A stretch of 64,000 bases of DNA from Eledone cirrhosa (lineage: Eukaryota; Mollusca; Cephalopoda; Octopoda; Eledonidae), in contig OZ024743.1 in the NCBI GenBank assembly GCA_964016885.1, positions 125,402,112 through 125,466,111 on the forward strand, written 5' to 3'. Made by a program: the position numbers and the translations under genes. Position 1 is the stretch's first letter; the number at the start of each line of letters is the position of its first letter. Under the pieces are notes generated by a model. It ran no database searches. It saw only the letters and a list, made by a program, of their open reading frames with translations, and had not been told where the DNA came from. Positions 53,761 through 63,507 of the stretch are shown in pieces.

Positions 53761-55620
53761 TCAAGGATCAATTTCCCCCTCGTCCCTCTGCATATGAAAG
53801 TCTACTGTCCAGGTTGGTGGTCTACGACTTCGTTGCGATCTTCGTATTATTGGGGCAGGGCTCTGGGTTTCCACCTCATCTTGGGTTTCCTCTTCCTCGG
53901 AGTCCGTCGACACAGTGATTCTTCTTACATCCAGGACATGACGTGGTACCCCGTCCACGGACACATTGTTCTTTGAATTTACGGCCGTCACCGTTCCCCT
54001 TCCCCATTGAGATGTGCAACGTGCATCTGGGGGCTTAACCCAGACTTCTTCGCCCACCTGCACGAATGCACTCTCTCTCCCCACTGGCCGTTGTGGTGGC
54101 GTGCATGGGTGCCGCCACTCGTATTTGAATACTGCTCTGTGTGGCACCGATTCCTCGACCTGTCCAACCCGAGGGGACATATTGTACCAGAACACTGCCT
54201 CCATTGGTGAGATATGGCCCCGCTCCGCCATTGTCTTGATCGTCCGGTGGTGTCGCTCCACAATTCCATTCCCGCTCGGCCTGTGCGCCGCTCTGAAGAA
54301 ACGGTCCACCTTCCATCCATCGAGCATCTCCCTCAGTGCCTCCGAGCGGAACGCTGCGCTGTTGTCCATCAGCAGTTCGTCCACAAGGCCCCGCTCCAAG
54401 AACACCTCTCTCAACGTCCGCACGATTTCCTCGGCCGTTCCAGTCCTCATCTCCCTCCATATCGCCATTCGACCTGGTCCACAGTCGACCATCGAGAGGT
54501 ACGTTCCCTGCCGGTAGTGCGTCACATCCACCGCTAATCGCTTCCAGTCGCGATCCACCGGGAGGCTTCCCGTTTCGTGTACACCCGGGGCGGGATCAAT
54601 GGACTGACATCGGACGCAGCCTCTAACCACCCCCCGAACACTGTGTCTGCTAACGTCCGAGTCGATTCTCCTGGCTAGGAACAGGTTCCTATCCACCCCC
54701 ATGTGGTGCATGTCATGCAACCCCTTCAGGTCTAACTCGGTCAGCCGACACACGGCAGCTATCTCATCCTCTACCTCCTCCGGCGCTTCCATCCAGGCTT
54801 TCTTCACTCTAGTTAAGATGTCCGCCCTATTTTTCTCTGAGGGCACGAACACTACACTCAGCTTCAGGTCGAACTCGGTGGCCAGCTCTCCTAATGTTCC
54901 TAGGCGGCGCTTTATCAGCTTCTCCGCCGCGCCTCTCGTTCGCACTCTCTTCTCACTGGTGAGCACTGATCTTACCCATCCGAGTACAGTAGCCGAGTCG
55001 GTGCGTATCTCGATGGTGCGCAGCCCCCACCGCAGGGCGAGGTTCACCCCTCTCAATACCGCGTCCAGCTCGGCCACATTGATGTGGCTGCAGTCGTCCT
55101 TCTTTTTAAGCCAGGCTGCATCCTCGACCTCAACACCTCCTATCTCCAACGTGACACCCAGCGCTATGCTGCTGGCATCGCACCATACGGTCCCGCTCTG
55201 TGATTTGGGAACGTACCAGCGTCCCCGCACTGGGTCGTCGGCCTTCACCTTCGCCACGATCTCCTGCATCATGGCCACCGTCCTCTCTCCCACTCTGTCA
55301 CTCCAAGTCACCCCTCCCGCTCGTCTCTTGACATAGCTGCATGCCGTCCGGAGCCACTCAGCGATCGGGTAGTGACCCACCAGCTTTCCACACACCGAGA
55401 AAAGCTCCCGCCTATTCATACTTGGGCCCAGTTCCGGAACTTCGTTTCCCCTCTGGAACACCAAAACGCCCGTCTTGTCTCGCCGTAGCCTAAGTCCCAG
55501 CGCGGCTCCTCCCTCCAATGCTTCTGATAGCTTCGCAGTCAGTCCATACCTCCACAAGTGGCTTGTGACCTCCGCCGTCGACACCACCGACTCGGCCACT
55601 AGGATGTCGTCAATATAGGA
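53761..55620 (-). CDS. Element B truncated Pol: RT end, RNase H, integrase
   Basis: A frame of over 612 codons without stops, unusually GC-rich for this window. It begins with the reverse-transcriptase box SYIDDILVAESVV (55,620-55,582), then ELFSVCGKLVGHYPIAEWLR. RNase H: WCDASS (Asp 141), NVAELDAV (Glu 177), RTDSATV (Asp 201), NRADILTR (Asp 260). Integrase: HDMHHMG and CVRCQ (zinc site), Asp 358 (LAVDVTHY), Asp 412 (LLMDNSAAF), Glu 448 (GIVERHHR), spacing D-53-D-35-E. The C-terminus has an SH3-like WVKPPDARCTSQWGRGTVTA and an Arg/Ser tail. Palm subdomains before YIDD and the protease are absent, so the copy cannot be autonomous. Residue numbers count from the GTG at 55,599. Confidence 0.93.
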   Translation of the reverse strand, partial: SYIDDILVAESVVSTAEVTSHLWRYGLTAKLSEALEGGAALGLRLRRDKTGVLVFQRGNEVPELGPSMNRRELFSVCGKLVGHYPIAEWLRTACSYVKRRAGGVTWSDRVGERTVAMMQEIVAKVKADDPVRGRWYVPKSQSGTVWCDASSIALGVTLEIGGVEVEDAAWLKKKDDCSHINVAELDAVLRGVNLALRWGLRTIEIRTDSATVLGWVRSVLTSEKRVRTRGAAEKLIKRRLGTLGELATEFDLKLSVVFVPSEKNRADILTRVKKAWMEAPEEVEDEIAAVCRLTELDLKGLHDMHHMGVDRNLFLARRIDSDVSRHSVRGVVRGCVRCQSIDPAPGVHETGSLPVDRDWKRLAVDVTHYRQGTYLSMVDCGPGRMAIWREMRTGTAEEIVRTLREVFLERGLVDELLMDNSAAFRSEALREMLDGWKVDRFFRAAHRPSGNGIVERHHRTIKTMAERGHISPMEAVFWYNMSPRVGQVEESVPHRAVFKYEWRHPCTPPQRPVGRESAFVQVGEEVWVKPPDARCTSQWGRGTVTAVNSKNNVSVDGVPRHVLDVRRITVSTDSEEEETQDEVETQSPAPIIRRSQRSRRPPTWTVDFHMQRDEGEIDP

Positions 55621-55621
55621 G

Positions 55622-56089
55622 TTAGTAGCCCTCTTTATAACCCGGGACTTGCTGCAGTTTCACTGCTATGTCGTCCGGAAATCCATTGATGAACGCCAAC
55701 CGCACCGTGCGTTCGCATTCCGCCTGGTAAACGGCCAACATAGCCAACCGCCTTATTTCCGCTGCGAAAATGTCGACGCGCTCACCATTCCACCTGATTC
55801 TCGCCAGCTTAGCAAACGCTGCAAACGGTCCCTTGGCGAATGCATCCATCAGACGCCTCTCAATCTTCTGCACATCTCTTTGGCTGTGCTCGTCTAACTC
55901 AAGGAAGAGTACCAGCGCGTCGCCCTCGAGGTACAATGCCATGAGGCCGGCCACGTCCTCTATCTTCTGCAAGCTTGCGACCAGCCGAACCTTCCGCAGC
56001 CAAGCGACAACATCACCTTCCCGGTGAATGCCCTGATAGCTTCGTTCATCCGTAGTCTTGTCACCATCTTCTGGTTTGTCTTGCGGCAA
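55622..56089 (-). CDS. Element B Gag-like frame
   Basis: About 155 open codons ending in TAA at 55,622. HREGDVVAWLRKVRLVASLQ, DVAGLMALYLEGDALVLFLE, IERRLMDAFAKGPFAAFAKL, ARIRWNGERVDIFAAEIRRL and VRLAFINGFPDDIAVKLQQV match capsid-type Gag of invertebrate gypsy elements. The upstream start is not a clear ATG (it follows a poly-T tract on the plus strand). Its 3' end overlaps the YIDD of the downstream frame in another phase, which marks the deletion junction. Confidence 0.78.
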   Translation of the reverse strand: MPQDKPEDGDKTTDERSYQGIHREGDVVAWLRKVRLVASLQKIEDVAGLMALYLEGDALVLFLELDEHSQRDVQKIERRLMDAFAKGPFAAFAKLARIRWNGERVDIFAAEIRRLAMLAVYQAECERTVRLAFINGFPDDIAVKLQQVPGYKEGY

Positions 56090-56132
56090 GTGTTTTTTTT
56101 TTTTGTTTTTTTTTTCAGTCGCCGAAATAGCT

Positions 56133-56353
56133 TGTGGTTAGAAAAAGCTATCTCACTTACCGCTTTTCACAGGCGCCGCTAAATTCCACTGCAGGTACTC
56201 CTCTTCCACGTGCGTCCAACTGCTTAACACCGGGAGCTGCCCAAACTCGCGTCCACACCGTGTGCTGGTCACCACTAGAGAGAGGCCCTCTGCTGGCCCT
56301 TCCGGTCGAGCACTCCCCCGCCTCCGGACACCGCACGCCACACCATACCCACA
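56133..56353 (-). repeat. 5' LTR of element B
   Basis: 221 bp, single copy of the GC-rich unit; otherwise almost identical to the 3' LTR, so the insertion looks young. Confidence 0.93.
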
Positions 56354-56535
56354 TTTTATTTTTTTTATTTTTTTTGTGTTTGTGTGTAAATAAATGGAAT
56401 GCTCGCTTTGGACATATGAGGAGTTTGATTGTTAAATGTTACAGATAACGATGCTGAAATCAGGAAAATACAGCCAGATCAAAATGAAGCGTGTTTTTTT
56501 AATTTTTTTAATTTTATATACACATAATACCGTTT

Positions 56536-56558
56536 CCTATTTTTTTTCGGTGTCACCA
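56536..56558 (-). promoter_or_regulatory. Putative primer-binding site of gypsy A
   Basis: The minus-strand TGGTGACACCGAAAA starts 2 nt after the 5' LTR. A PBS starting TGG, complementary to a tRNA CCA end, is expected there. The tRNA identity was not determined. Confidence 0.6.
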
Positions 56559-56560
56559 AT

Positions 56561-57087
56561 TTAGAATATTAGTATCAGTGTATATATATATATTATTAAA
56601 AATAACAATAATTGCAGGTGCATGTTGTGACATGGTTTTACTTCACAGAAGTCAAATAAATTAATAGAAATAATTTTTACCACATGTTGATGGTCAGTTG
56701 GTCGCAACTCCCAGACTGGAGCGTGTAGAGAAAGAGAGAGAGAGAAGACAGGAGTCATCTCTTCATAAGACAGGATTCATCTCTAGGGAGAGAAAGCAGG
56801 AATCGTCTCTTGAAGGTTGAAGTCGTTCTTTTCAGCTGCGGCGTAGCAAGTGAGAGAGAATTGCCTCACGTTCTCAAATATATAGTCCCCATGGGGACGT
56901 AACTCCGTTTAGTACATGGATGTACCACTAGGGGTCACGACCGTCACAAAGGGACGCTTAGTTCATGGATGTGACACTAGGGGTCACGACCGTCGCAAAG
57001 GGATGCAACTCTTATCCGATCTGAGTTGCTCGCAAAGGGACGCAACTCTTATCCGTTCTGAGTTCCAGCCGTAAGGGGGTTGCTACA
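56561..57087 (-). repeat. 5' LTR of gypsy A
   Basis: 527 bp. Carries the extra ~40-bp duplication around GCAAAGGGACGCAACTCTTA (57,018-57,057) and a longer TA run at 56,580. Internal direct repeats: CACTAGGGGTCACGACCGTC occurs twice in each LTR. Confidence 0.95.
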
Positions 57088-57092
57088 GTCTT

Positions 57093-57222
57093 GTTCGCGT
57101 CATTTACCAATCTTGTACTTTCTCAGACCCGCGAAGGCTAGGCTTTTTTGGTCATGAATCTTGAGTGATAGCCCGTAAATACAAACGGCCAAATTGGAGT
57201 TCCTCCGAAGGGTCTTTGGAAT
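57093..57222 (-). other. Flank of gypsy A, possible LINE family 2 5' region
   Basis: After removing gypsy A, this joins the 5' side of the LINE at 48,775. No coding is visible; assignment is by position only. Confidence 0.35.
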
Positions 57223-57352
57223 AATGTTACTCACCGCGGTAAGGTAGTGCCATTGCTTACTACAAACACAACACGCAACCCATCTCAGGAATCGAACCCA
57301 CGACATTATGATCGTAAGTCTAACACCCTTACCACTAGGCCACGCGCCTCTA
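57223..57352 (-). mobile_element. tRNA-derived SINE head
   Basis: Minus strand: GAGGCGCGTGGCCTAGTGGT (A box) ... GTCGTGGGTTCGATTCCTGA (B box), the same head family as 37,297-37,572. Confidence 0.82.
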
Positions 57353-57354
57353 TT

Positions 57355-57740
57355 AGGACCAGGTGGTGGTGTGAAACAGGGCGACGGATTAAGTCAACCG
57401 GCCAAATAGCCTACAGCGAGATTTGAAACCAGAACGCAAAGAGCAGAAACAGTTATAGTAAGGAATCTCGTCTAACGCTCTAACAATGATACCAATCCAC
57501 TGCTCTGGAGTATTATTTTATTTCAACGACTCCAGAAAGACGAAATGAAAAGTTGACCATGGCTGGATTTTAACACAGCATGCAGACAGTATGAACAAAT
57601 ACTGCAAAGCATTTTCTCCTGCGTCTAACAATTCCGCCAAATCCATAACCTTGGGCTGGTACTTTATTTTTTTTAAACCGAAATTGAAAAACAAAATTGA
57701 CTGCGGCAAGATTTGCACTCAAAACTTTTTGATCCATTCA
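57355..57740 (-). mobile_element. Cluster of degenerate SINE copies
   Basis: At least three minus-strand heads: GTTTCAAATCTCGCTGTAGG (near 57,420), TTAAAATCCAGCCATGGTCA (near 57,570), GAGTGCAAATCTTGCCGCAG (near 57,715). Each is a diverged B box followed by a SINE-like body. Confidence 0.6.
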
Positions 57741-58115
57741 ATGGATAAAAGAGTTAAGTTGTACTGAAGAGTTGTATAAATAACATTAAAAATAATAAAA
57801 AAAAAGAGAAAGAAAAGGAAAAGGAAAAAAGAAAGAGAAAAGAAAACATACGCAAGCGGGTAATACATCTAGGACGACATACAACAAAAGGCAGGTGAAA
57901 AGGGCGGACAAACAAACCGCAACCAGAGAAACAGATAACAATATCGCGAATAATCATTGTGTGTATAGAAACCATGAAGGACAATTGTATTTGTTCAAAT
58001 ATGACCGGAAAAATATTACTTTATAGAAAGGATGAGGAGTTAAATATTACCTATATCTTTTTATAACTGCAAGTTGAAATTCTTCTAAGGATCTTGTTTT
58101 TTACAAACGATAAGA

Positions 58116-58451
58116 GCCACATGGCTTAGTGGTTAGAGCATTGGGCTTGCAATCGAAAGGTTGTGAGTTCAATTCTCAGACCGGGTGATGTGTTGTTTCC
58201 TTGAGCAACACACTTTATTTCACATTGCTCCAGTTTACTCAGCTGTAGAAATGAGATGATAGGGACTGGGGTCCATATCATTCCACTGCAAAGTGGTCGT
58301 GGAGGTGCCACGGCAAAAAAGCGCCCAGCACTCACTGTATGGGGTTGGTGTTGGGAAGGGCATCCAGCTGTAGAAATGAAGCCAGAATCAGTTCCCGTCC
58401 CACCCTTGCAAGCAGGGAAAAGGCGGACGTAAAATGAAATGATGATGATGA
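58116..58451 (+). mobile_element. SINE with RTE-derived tail, inserted in the gypsy C LTR
   Basis: Head CACATGGCTTAGTGGTTAGA, B box TGAGTTCAATTCTCAGACCG, body as in 25,078-25,466, tail CCCACCCTTGCAAGCAGGGA and (GAT)n. Target duplication ATAAG at 58,111-58,115 and 58,452-58,456. The solo LTR at 47,503 shows the empty site. Confidence 0.95.
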
Positions 58452-58759
58452 ATAAGAGAAATACCTTAGTCGATGAGTTGGTTGCTTCTTATGTCACATG
58501 CTTCTGACTTCCAGGATATAAATAAATATCTCTTTAACGCTCAAATCTCTATAAATATAATTTTTATTGTCGAAAAGAATATAGTAGGAGTCATTTTGTA
58601 ATAATTCTTCACACTTCCGTAGTTATCTCTTCGTCTCCCGTGTACTGTAGTTTTTACCCGAGAGTGACACTGTATTCATACGCAATTTACCATTGGTCTG
58701 TTTAATCGTATTGCATATGAAAATGTTGCTATTGCGAGGTACGACGTAGTTCCACTACA

Positions 58760-59343
58760 TCACCCTCTGCTTAGACTGGAAAGCAGTCGATAAAAATGAG
58801 GAGAAAATGTCTCCTCATAAGTCATGCAAATCATAAATGAAGAAAAAAGAGAAAAAAAGAATAGATTATATGTAAATTGTTTTACAAAGTTTTTTGTGCC
58901 AATGAACATGATGACAACTACGAGTTGTCGTGATGTATGTTGAAGATAAAGGAGTGTTTGTATGTGATTGTGGTGCTTGCGATGGTGTTTGTATTGATAT
59001 ATTGTAGGATGGGGAGTATGAGGCTCTGGTGTGAGAGCATCTGTGTAGGCCCGCTTTAGTCTGTCAATAGAAACTGTCTTTATGTCCATTAAAGTCAAAG
59101 GTAAAATGTTTGTTTGTACGTGCAAGTGCGCGGTAGGGTCCAGAATAAGGTGGAGTGAGAGGACTTCTCACTGCGTCATTTCTGACAAAAACATGGGTCC
59201 ACGAGGCAATGTCCCTCTCAACCGAAGATTTAATGGCTTGTTGACTAGTGTTCATAGGAGGCAGAACTTGAAAATACGAACGCAAACGGATCACATAGTG
59301 TAAGGTCTTGAGTAGAAAGGTCGACTGGGGCAAGCATCTGCCC
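58760..59343 (-). pseudogene. Gypsy C integrase C-terminus
   Basis: Minus strand LPGQMLAPVDLSTQDL, then after a frameshift [52 protein letters not shown], and in another frame ISIDRLKRAYTDALTPEPH-like coding. Homologous to the end of the gypsy A integrase; the catalytic core is absent. Confidence 0.88.
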
Positions 59344-59525
59344 TGGCAAAGATAAAGTAGGAGTCATTCAGAAATAATTCTTCACACTTCCGTAGTCATC
59401 TCTTCGTGTACTGTGGTTTTTACTCGAGAGTGACACTGTATTCATACGCAATTTACCATTGGTCTGTTTAACGTTATTGCATATGAAAATGTTGCTATTG
59501 CGAGATACGACGTAGTTCCTCTACA

Positions 59526-60054
59526 CTTATGTTACTATTTTCTCATTAATAAGTATCTTTCAGCATTGTAACAAAGTAAATTGCAATTAAGAGGCAACAA
59601 CATAGTCTTGTCTAGCTGTAAATGAACATTTTATAATACTATTAGAATTTCAGCCTTTGCGATCACATTTGTATGTATAAATTTATTGAAAATAGATTAC
59701 GCCGAACCTATACGAAAAATACACAAGAATTATGAACTTTATTTGTTTGTTTGTAAAAGTAGAATTTTTATTCATAGTTGCACAAACAACATTACAAATC
59801 GTTTACAATTCCTTCAGAATGAAAATATAAACAGAGCATATAAATAAATTTACAGTAGAATAACATAACAAATATGTTTTAAATATATACCTAAATAACA
59901 TTATAAATGCTTCGGTAACACTATAAAGGATGATACAATGAAAGATATATTCTTTTAATGTTACAATATTAAAGAAAATGTAAAGGAAGGGGGTGAACAA
60001 CGGAGCCAACACCAGAGTAAAAGACAGCAACGTCGCGAGTACTGGACAACCTCT
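59526..60054. other. AT-rich DNA, nothing recognised
   Basis: No repeat family, coding signal or terminal repeat seen between gypsy C and the frame at 60,055. Confidence 0.6.
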
Positions 60055-60945
60055 CTAATGATTTTTGAGGCAAGCCAGCACACTCGCAGCGTTACATCGG
60101 GTGATGGCGAGGCTGATGCGCTGAAACAGCCAAGCACCTTCGCGAGATTCGCCAGTCACCTCTATTAGGCGAGCCGCCAGTGAGGAAAGGAACCTCGCAG
60201 TCAGCGGCCTGACTCCCCCAAACGTCTCGAAAGCCACAGGCTGAAAAATGTAGCTGGCCGACAGATCAGAGTATTTGAGTGTTTTACTCCGCTCGGCTGC
60301 AGAAGCTGTGGCTCTCGTCCTAACCGCAGCATCCAGGATGTGGGAAAGAGCAAAAGAGTCACTAACAGTGACGTCCCAGACAAGGCACCTGCCTCTCGAC
60401 CAGGGGCACAGGGTAAGACCGTCAGGTCTTTTGCCGTCACTTCTGGATAACCCAGATGGTTCCAAGACTGAGGGGATATTCGCCTGGGCCAAAACTCTCT
60501 TCAGAATGAGGTTTAGCTGGGTGTGACGCGCGAAATGGCCGGCATTCAGGCGGCAAGAAAGATCATGGAGGCCTGTAGAGTCGAAGAGTTTGCCGCATCG
60601 GCACCTCAAACCCATGCAGACGTCAGCTCCCACTCTGAGGGCGATGGAGACACGAAGTTCGTCCAGGCTGAGTAGGCCACCAACGTTGGCCACGGGTAGG
60701 GCATCGACCCAGTCGCCTGAGTATTTGGCGCTGGCAGATAGTAAGCGGCACCTTGCAAACTGATCTGACTGGACGAAGAGGGAGTCGAAGGTGGCCTTCG
60801 AACTTATGCTGTCCCAAGCTCTCTGACTTCGACTGTCCTCCACCTTCTCGGGAGGAGACAAGCCCAACTCGCTCCATTGCTGGAGAGCTTCACCCAACTC
60901 CCTGTTGTAACTAGTCCGTGTTGGAGAGGAGAGGATGCTGCTCAC
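60055..60945 (-). CDS. Open 296-codon frame: retroelement C-terminal zinc and restriction-like nuclease region (tentative)
   Basis: Ends in TAG; the start given is a GTG, and the frame is open a little further upstream, so it is probably an N-terminally truncated protein. LLSLDELRVSIALRVGADVC precedes a Cys-His cluster CRCGKLFDSTGLHDLSC (C-x-C-x9-H-x3-C). Then FARHTQLNLILKRVLAQANI, GKRPDGLTLCPWSRGRCLVW and WDVTVSDSFA: RPDG...VWDVT looks like a PD-(D/E)xK active site (Asp in RPDG, Asp in WDV, 16 residues apart). The end SREGAWLFQRISLAITRCNA is conserved. From memory, very similar C-termini follow a reverse transcriptase in many marine invertebrate proteins. No reverse transcriptase is found upstream here. 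GC-rich compared with its surroundings. It could alternatively be a host gene fragment. Confidence 0.6.
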   Translation of the reverse strand: MSSILSSPTRTSYNRELGEALQQWSELGLSPPEKVEDSRSQRAWDSISSKATFDSLFVQSDQFARCRLLSASAKYSGDWVDALPVANVGGLLSLDELRVSIALRVGADVCMGLRCRCGKLFDSTGLHDLSCRLNAGHFARHTQLNLILKRVLAQANIPSVLEPSGLSRSDGKRPDGLTLCPWSRGRCLVWDVTVSDSFALSHILDAAVRTRATASAAERSKTLKYSDLSASYIFQPVAFETFGGVRPLTARFLSSLAARLIEVTGESREGAWLFQRISLAITRCNAASVLACLKNH

Positions 60946-61024
60946 CAGGGTGGAGAAAGCGTTGGGTTAAAGAAATAACAAGAAACATGTTTCATATATG
61001 ACAATTAAAAGGTGTAAAAAATAT

Positions 61025-61348
61025 AGGCAGGGCCGTGTGATTAAGGAGTTCACTTCGCAACTCTTTTGTTCTGGGTTCAGTTACGCTGCACTTTGAGAAA
61101 GTGTCTTCTTTAGTTTTGGGTTGACGAATGCTTTATGGATGTAATTTGTTAGATGAAAACTAGAGAACCTCGTCGTATGTCTGTCGATATTTATGTTAGT
61201 GTCTGTATTTTTGTCGCGTAACTTAGTAGTTCGACAAAATAAGTACCAGATTTGAAAAAATAAATACTGGGTGATAAGATCGAATAAATCAAAGTGGTGC
61301 TCCTGCATGGTTGCAGTTTAATGACTGAAACCAATAAAAGAGTATATT
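61025..61348 (+). mobile_element. tRNA-derived SINE (third family), near full length
   Basis: GCCGTGTGATTAAGGAGTTC (A-box region), TTCTGGGTTCAGTTACGCTG (B box), GAGAAAGTGTCTTCTTTAGT, CGTAACTTAGTAGTTCGACA, AAATAAGTACCAG, GTGGTGCTCCTGCATGGTTG and an ATGACTGAAACCAATAAAAG end. The microsatellite usual in the middle is missing. Confidence 0.88.
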
Positions 61349-61404
61349 TGATCTTTTTTTTTTTTTTTATTAATATAAGCTGAGTTTTATATAAAACAAT
61401 TTCA

Positions 61405-61570
61405 CGTATTGTTGAGTTCAAATCCCACCGAGATTAGCTTTACCTTTCATCCTTACTGAGTCGATGAAATAAGTACCAGTAACACACTAAGGTCGATTTA
61501 GTCGACTTCCCCCTCACCCAAAATTGCTGGCGTTGGGCCTAAATCAGAAACCTTTATTTTATATAAGCAA
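61405..61570 (+). mobile_element. tRNA-derived SINE (common family), 5'-truncated
   Basis: GAGTTCAAATCCCACCGAGA (B box), TTAGCTTTACCTTTCATCCT, AAGTACCAGTAACACACTAA, GTCGATTTAGTCGACTTCCC and TAAATCAGAAACC. Confidence 0.88.
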
Positions 61571-63507
61571 CTGTCAAGGTATTCAGCTTGTAAACTAAAA
61601 TCGTGATTAATTAACGTCTATAAAAATGCTTCAAGTACCATTATATAAAATACAAACTAAGTCAGTTGTCTTAACTTGAAAAAGAAATAGTTATAAACTA
61701 TTCGATGTTGTTTCTGAAACTAGAGACAGCTGAACTTTCAATAACCAATATTTCAACAGGTTGTTTATAACGTTCACCAAGGAAACGTGACTAAGTTGTT
61801 TGTTGTTCTACTTCGGTTGTCCATAGAAACTATCTCCTCAAGTGTTGGTTCAAAATGCCTTGACACTAGACGTACAAAGAAAGACTCGTTTAGAAAAATG
61901 TTTTAGAAGGAATATAACTATCTAAATATGCAAGCCATTTATTTTAATCTCAACAAAAGAATCAAATCAATCGAGATATTAGTCACTAATGAAAAAATAT
62001 TACTAATCATATCAAAATAAATATAGATATTTAATTTTGGAGTAATTTCATTTATATATAATTTAAAAAAAAAATTAAACCATGTTCAAATGCGGGCGTG
62101 ATCCTTATCCTTTCCCTCGATGTGAAAATGATATGAATTTCTCAGGAATAAAAAAAAAAAAGGTTCGATGATTTTTTTCACTTTCCTTTATTTTATTTTA
62201 TTATTTATTTATTGCTTTAAACTTTTTACACCTATTTCTAAATGCCAGTCCCAAATAATTGGGGGGTAAAAGGGCGGGGGACAAGCGAGGGTTTGGAATA
62301 TCGGTAATTTTTCTAGCTTGTCTCCGGTGATATTTTTAAAAATCAGAATTAGTCGTTTAGTTTACATATTGAGACCCCCAACCCATCCTATTTATTTTAT
62401 AACGTATGGGATTTCTAGTAATGTACTATTTTTTTTTTTTTGTCATGTATAATGTGTTTTAATGTATAAAGAAAATTAATTGTCGCAGGAATGCTGCCAC
62501 TTAAAATAAATTTCGCCGGAGATAGATTAGCAAAATTTAATAAGGGGGGGGGGGGTGTCTAAAGAATTAATAAGAGGCTGGTGGCGGGGCGATTATTCGA
62601 GACCCTAGAGTACGGCGAATGTCTCTATACCAGAAGGGGATGTATCTTTTGTGGTAATTTGACTTTAACTTTTAGAGCTGTTTTTAACAATGTTATCAGA
62701 ACAATTCAGCTAAACTTCTCCACTTTAACAACAGACATCAGATATATGTGTGTTTTTGATGTTTGTTGGTTGGCATACACACATACACAGAATTATGTAC
62801 ATATATATTGTGTTTTGTTTACTGAATCTTAAAGGTTTCTGAACTTGTCATAAGAGACTCATCACTCTCTCTCGTTTCTAGTCTGTTTCTTTCCTGGCTT
62901 TTCTGACTTTCTCTGCTATCTCTGTATGAATGTTATTGTTGCTAAATGGCTACAGAATTCTTCAGAATCTAAGCAACTTGTTATTTTGCTGCCATCTGAT
63001 ATGCTGAAATTTAAAACCTATTAAAATAACATCAACAAATGCGTTATTAATAAATGCTTTTATATTTGTAAAAATTATTTTGAAATATGAACTATACATA
63101 CATAGATGGACAGATACGTACAAGCAGAGATGGATAGCTAGATAGATAGATAAGTAGATAATGTGTACATTAAAGTTTACCAAAGATTAGTTTGTCAAAG
63201 TGTTGGCGAGATAATGAATATCTATAGGAGGGACTGACTCAGGAATCAACAGGTAATTCCTAAGTATAAAAAAAACTGTCATGGGGCTCATTTGCTTCAA
63301 CATTTTTAGTAGCTGCTTGAGGTTAGCCATTTTGGATAGAAAAATGGGCTTGATAGCTAGATTAGTGATTGGGGTTCCTAGGGAACTCCATGTTGATGAG
63401 GGAGGAACCGTGATAGAGGGGTATATATCTAGAGAGTGTGAGAGAGAGAGAGAGATTTCCTGTCTTTTGGAGTGATATCATTGTATGATATCTTCCTATT
63501 GAGAGGG
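61571..63507. other. AT-rich intergenic DNA
   Basis: Homopolymer tracts (poly-A near 62,150, poly-T near 62,430, G10 at 62,546) and a short GATA run near 63,140. Small frames (62,581-62,832, 63,281-63,475) have no recognisable similarity. No feature supported. Confidence 0.6.

Larger units (their letters stand above)
53444..56353 (-). mobile_element. LTR retrotransposon B nested in gypsy A, internally deleted
   Basis: LTRs 53,444-53,747 and 56,133-56,353, with TG...CA ends (TGTGGTTAG ... ATACCCACA on the plus strand). Target duplication TTTTA at 53,439-53,443 and 56,354-56,358. On the minus strand it encodes Gag, then the end of the reverse transcriptase, RNase H and integrase. Protease and most of the reverse transcriptase are missing. 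A G-rich tract AGGGGGGCG precedes the 3' LTR. Confidence 0.95.
48781..57087 (-). mobile_element. Ty3/gypsy LTR retrotransposon A, complete ends
   Basis: LTRs at 48,781-49,265 and 56,561-57,087; target duplication GTCTT at 48,776-48,780 and 57,088-57,092. On the minus strand: 5' LTR, a putative primer site TGGTGACACCGAAAA starting 2 nt inside the LTR, gag, protease, reverse transcriptase, RNase H, integrase, polypurine GGAAGAGGG, 3' LTR. Element B is inserted in the leader. Pol has stops and a frameshift. Confidence 0.96.
58022..59525 (-). mobile_element. Gypsy element C, internally deleted
   Basis: 3' LTR 58,022-58,755 (interrupted by a SINE), integrase end 58,760-59,343, then directly 59,345-59,525, the first ~180 bp of the 5' LTR (minus strand TGTAGAGGAACTACGTCGTA). 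Everything between the 5' LTR and the integrase is deleted. No clean target duplication was resolved. Confidence 0.88.

Noticed and set aside
53133..53976. Plus-strand frames over the element B LTR and gypsy A leader
   Set aside because: They cross the LTR border of element B and encode only low-complexity or LTR sequence.
54014..55336. Several long plus-strand frames opposite element B
   Set aside because: They are shadows of the GC-rich 612-codon minus-strand frame, with no family motifs of their own.
56133..57087. Treating the two right-hand LTRs as a tandem LTR of one element
   Set aside because: They are unrelated in sequence and each pairs with its own left-hand partner and its own target duplication.
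62581..62832. 83-codon frame with several Cys
   Set aside because: No recognisable family, no ATG start, and it is flanked by homopolymer tracts; chance is the simpler explanation.
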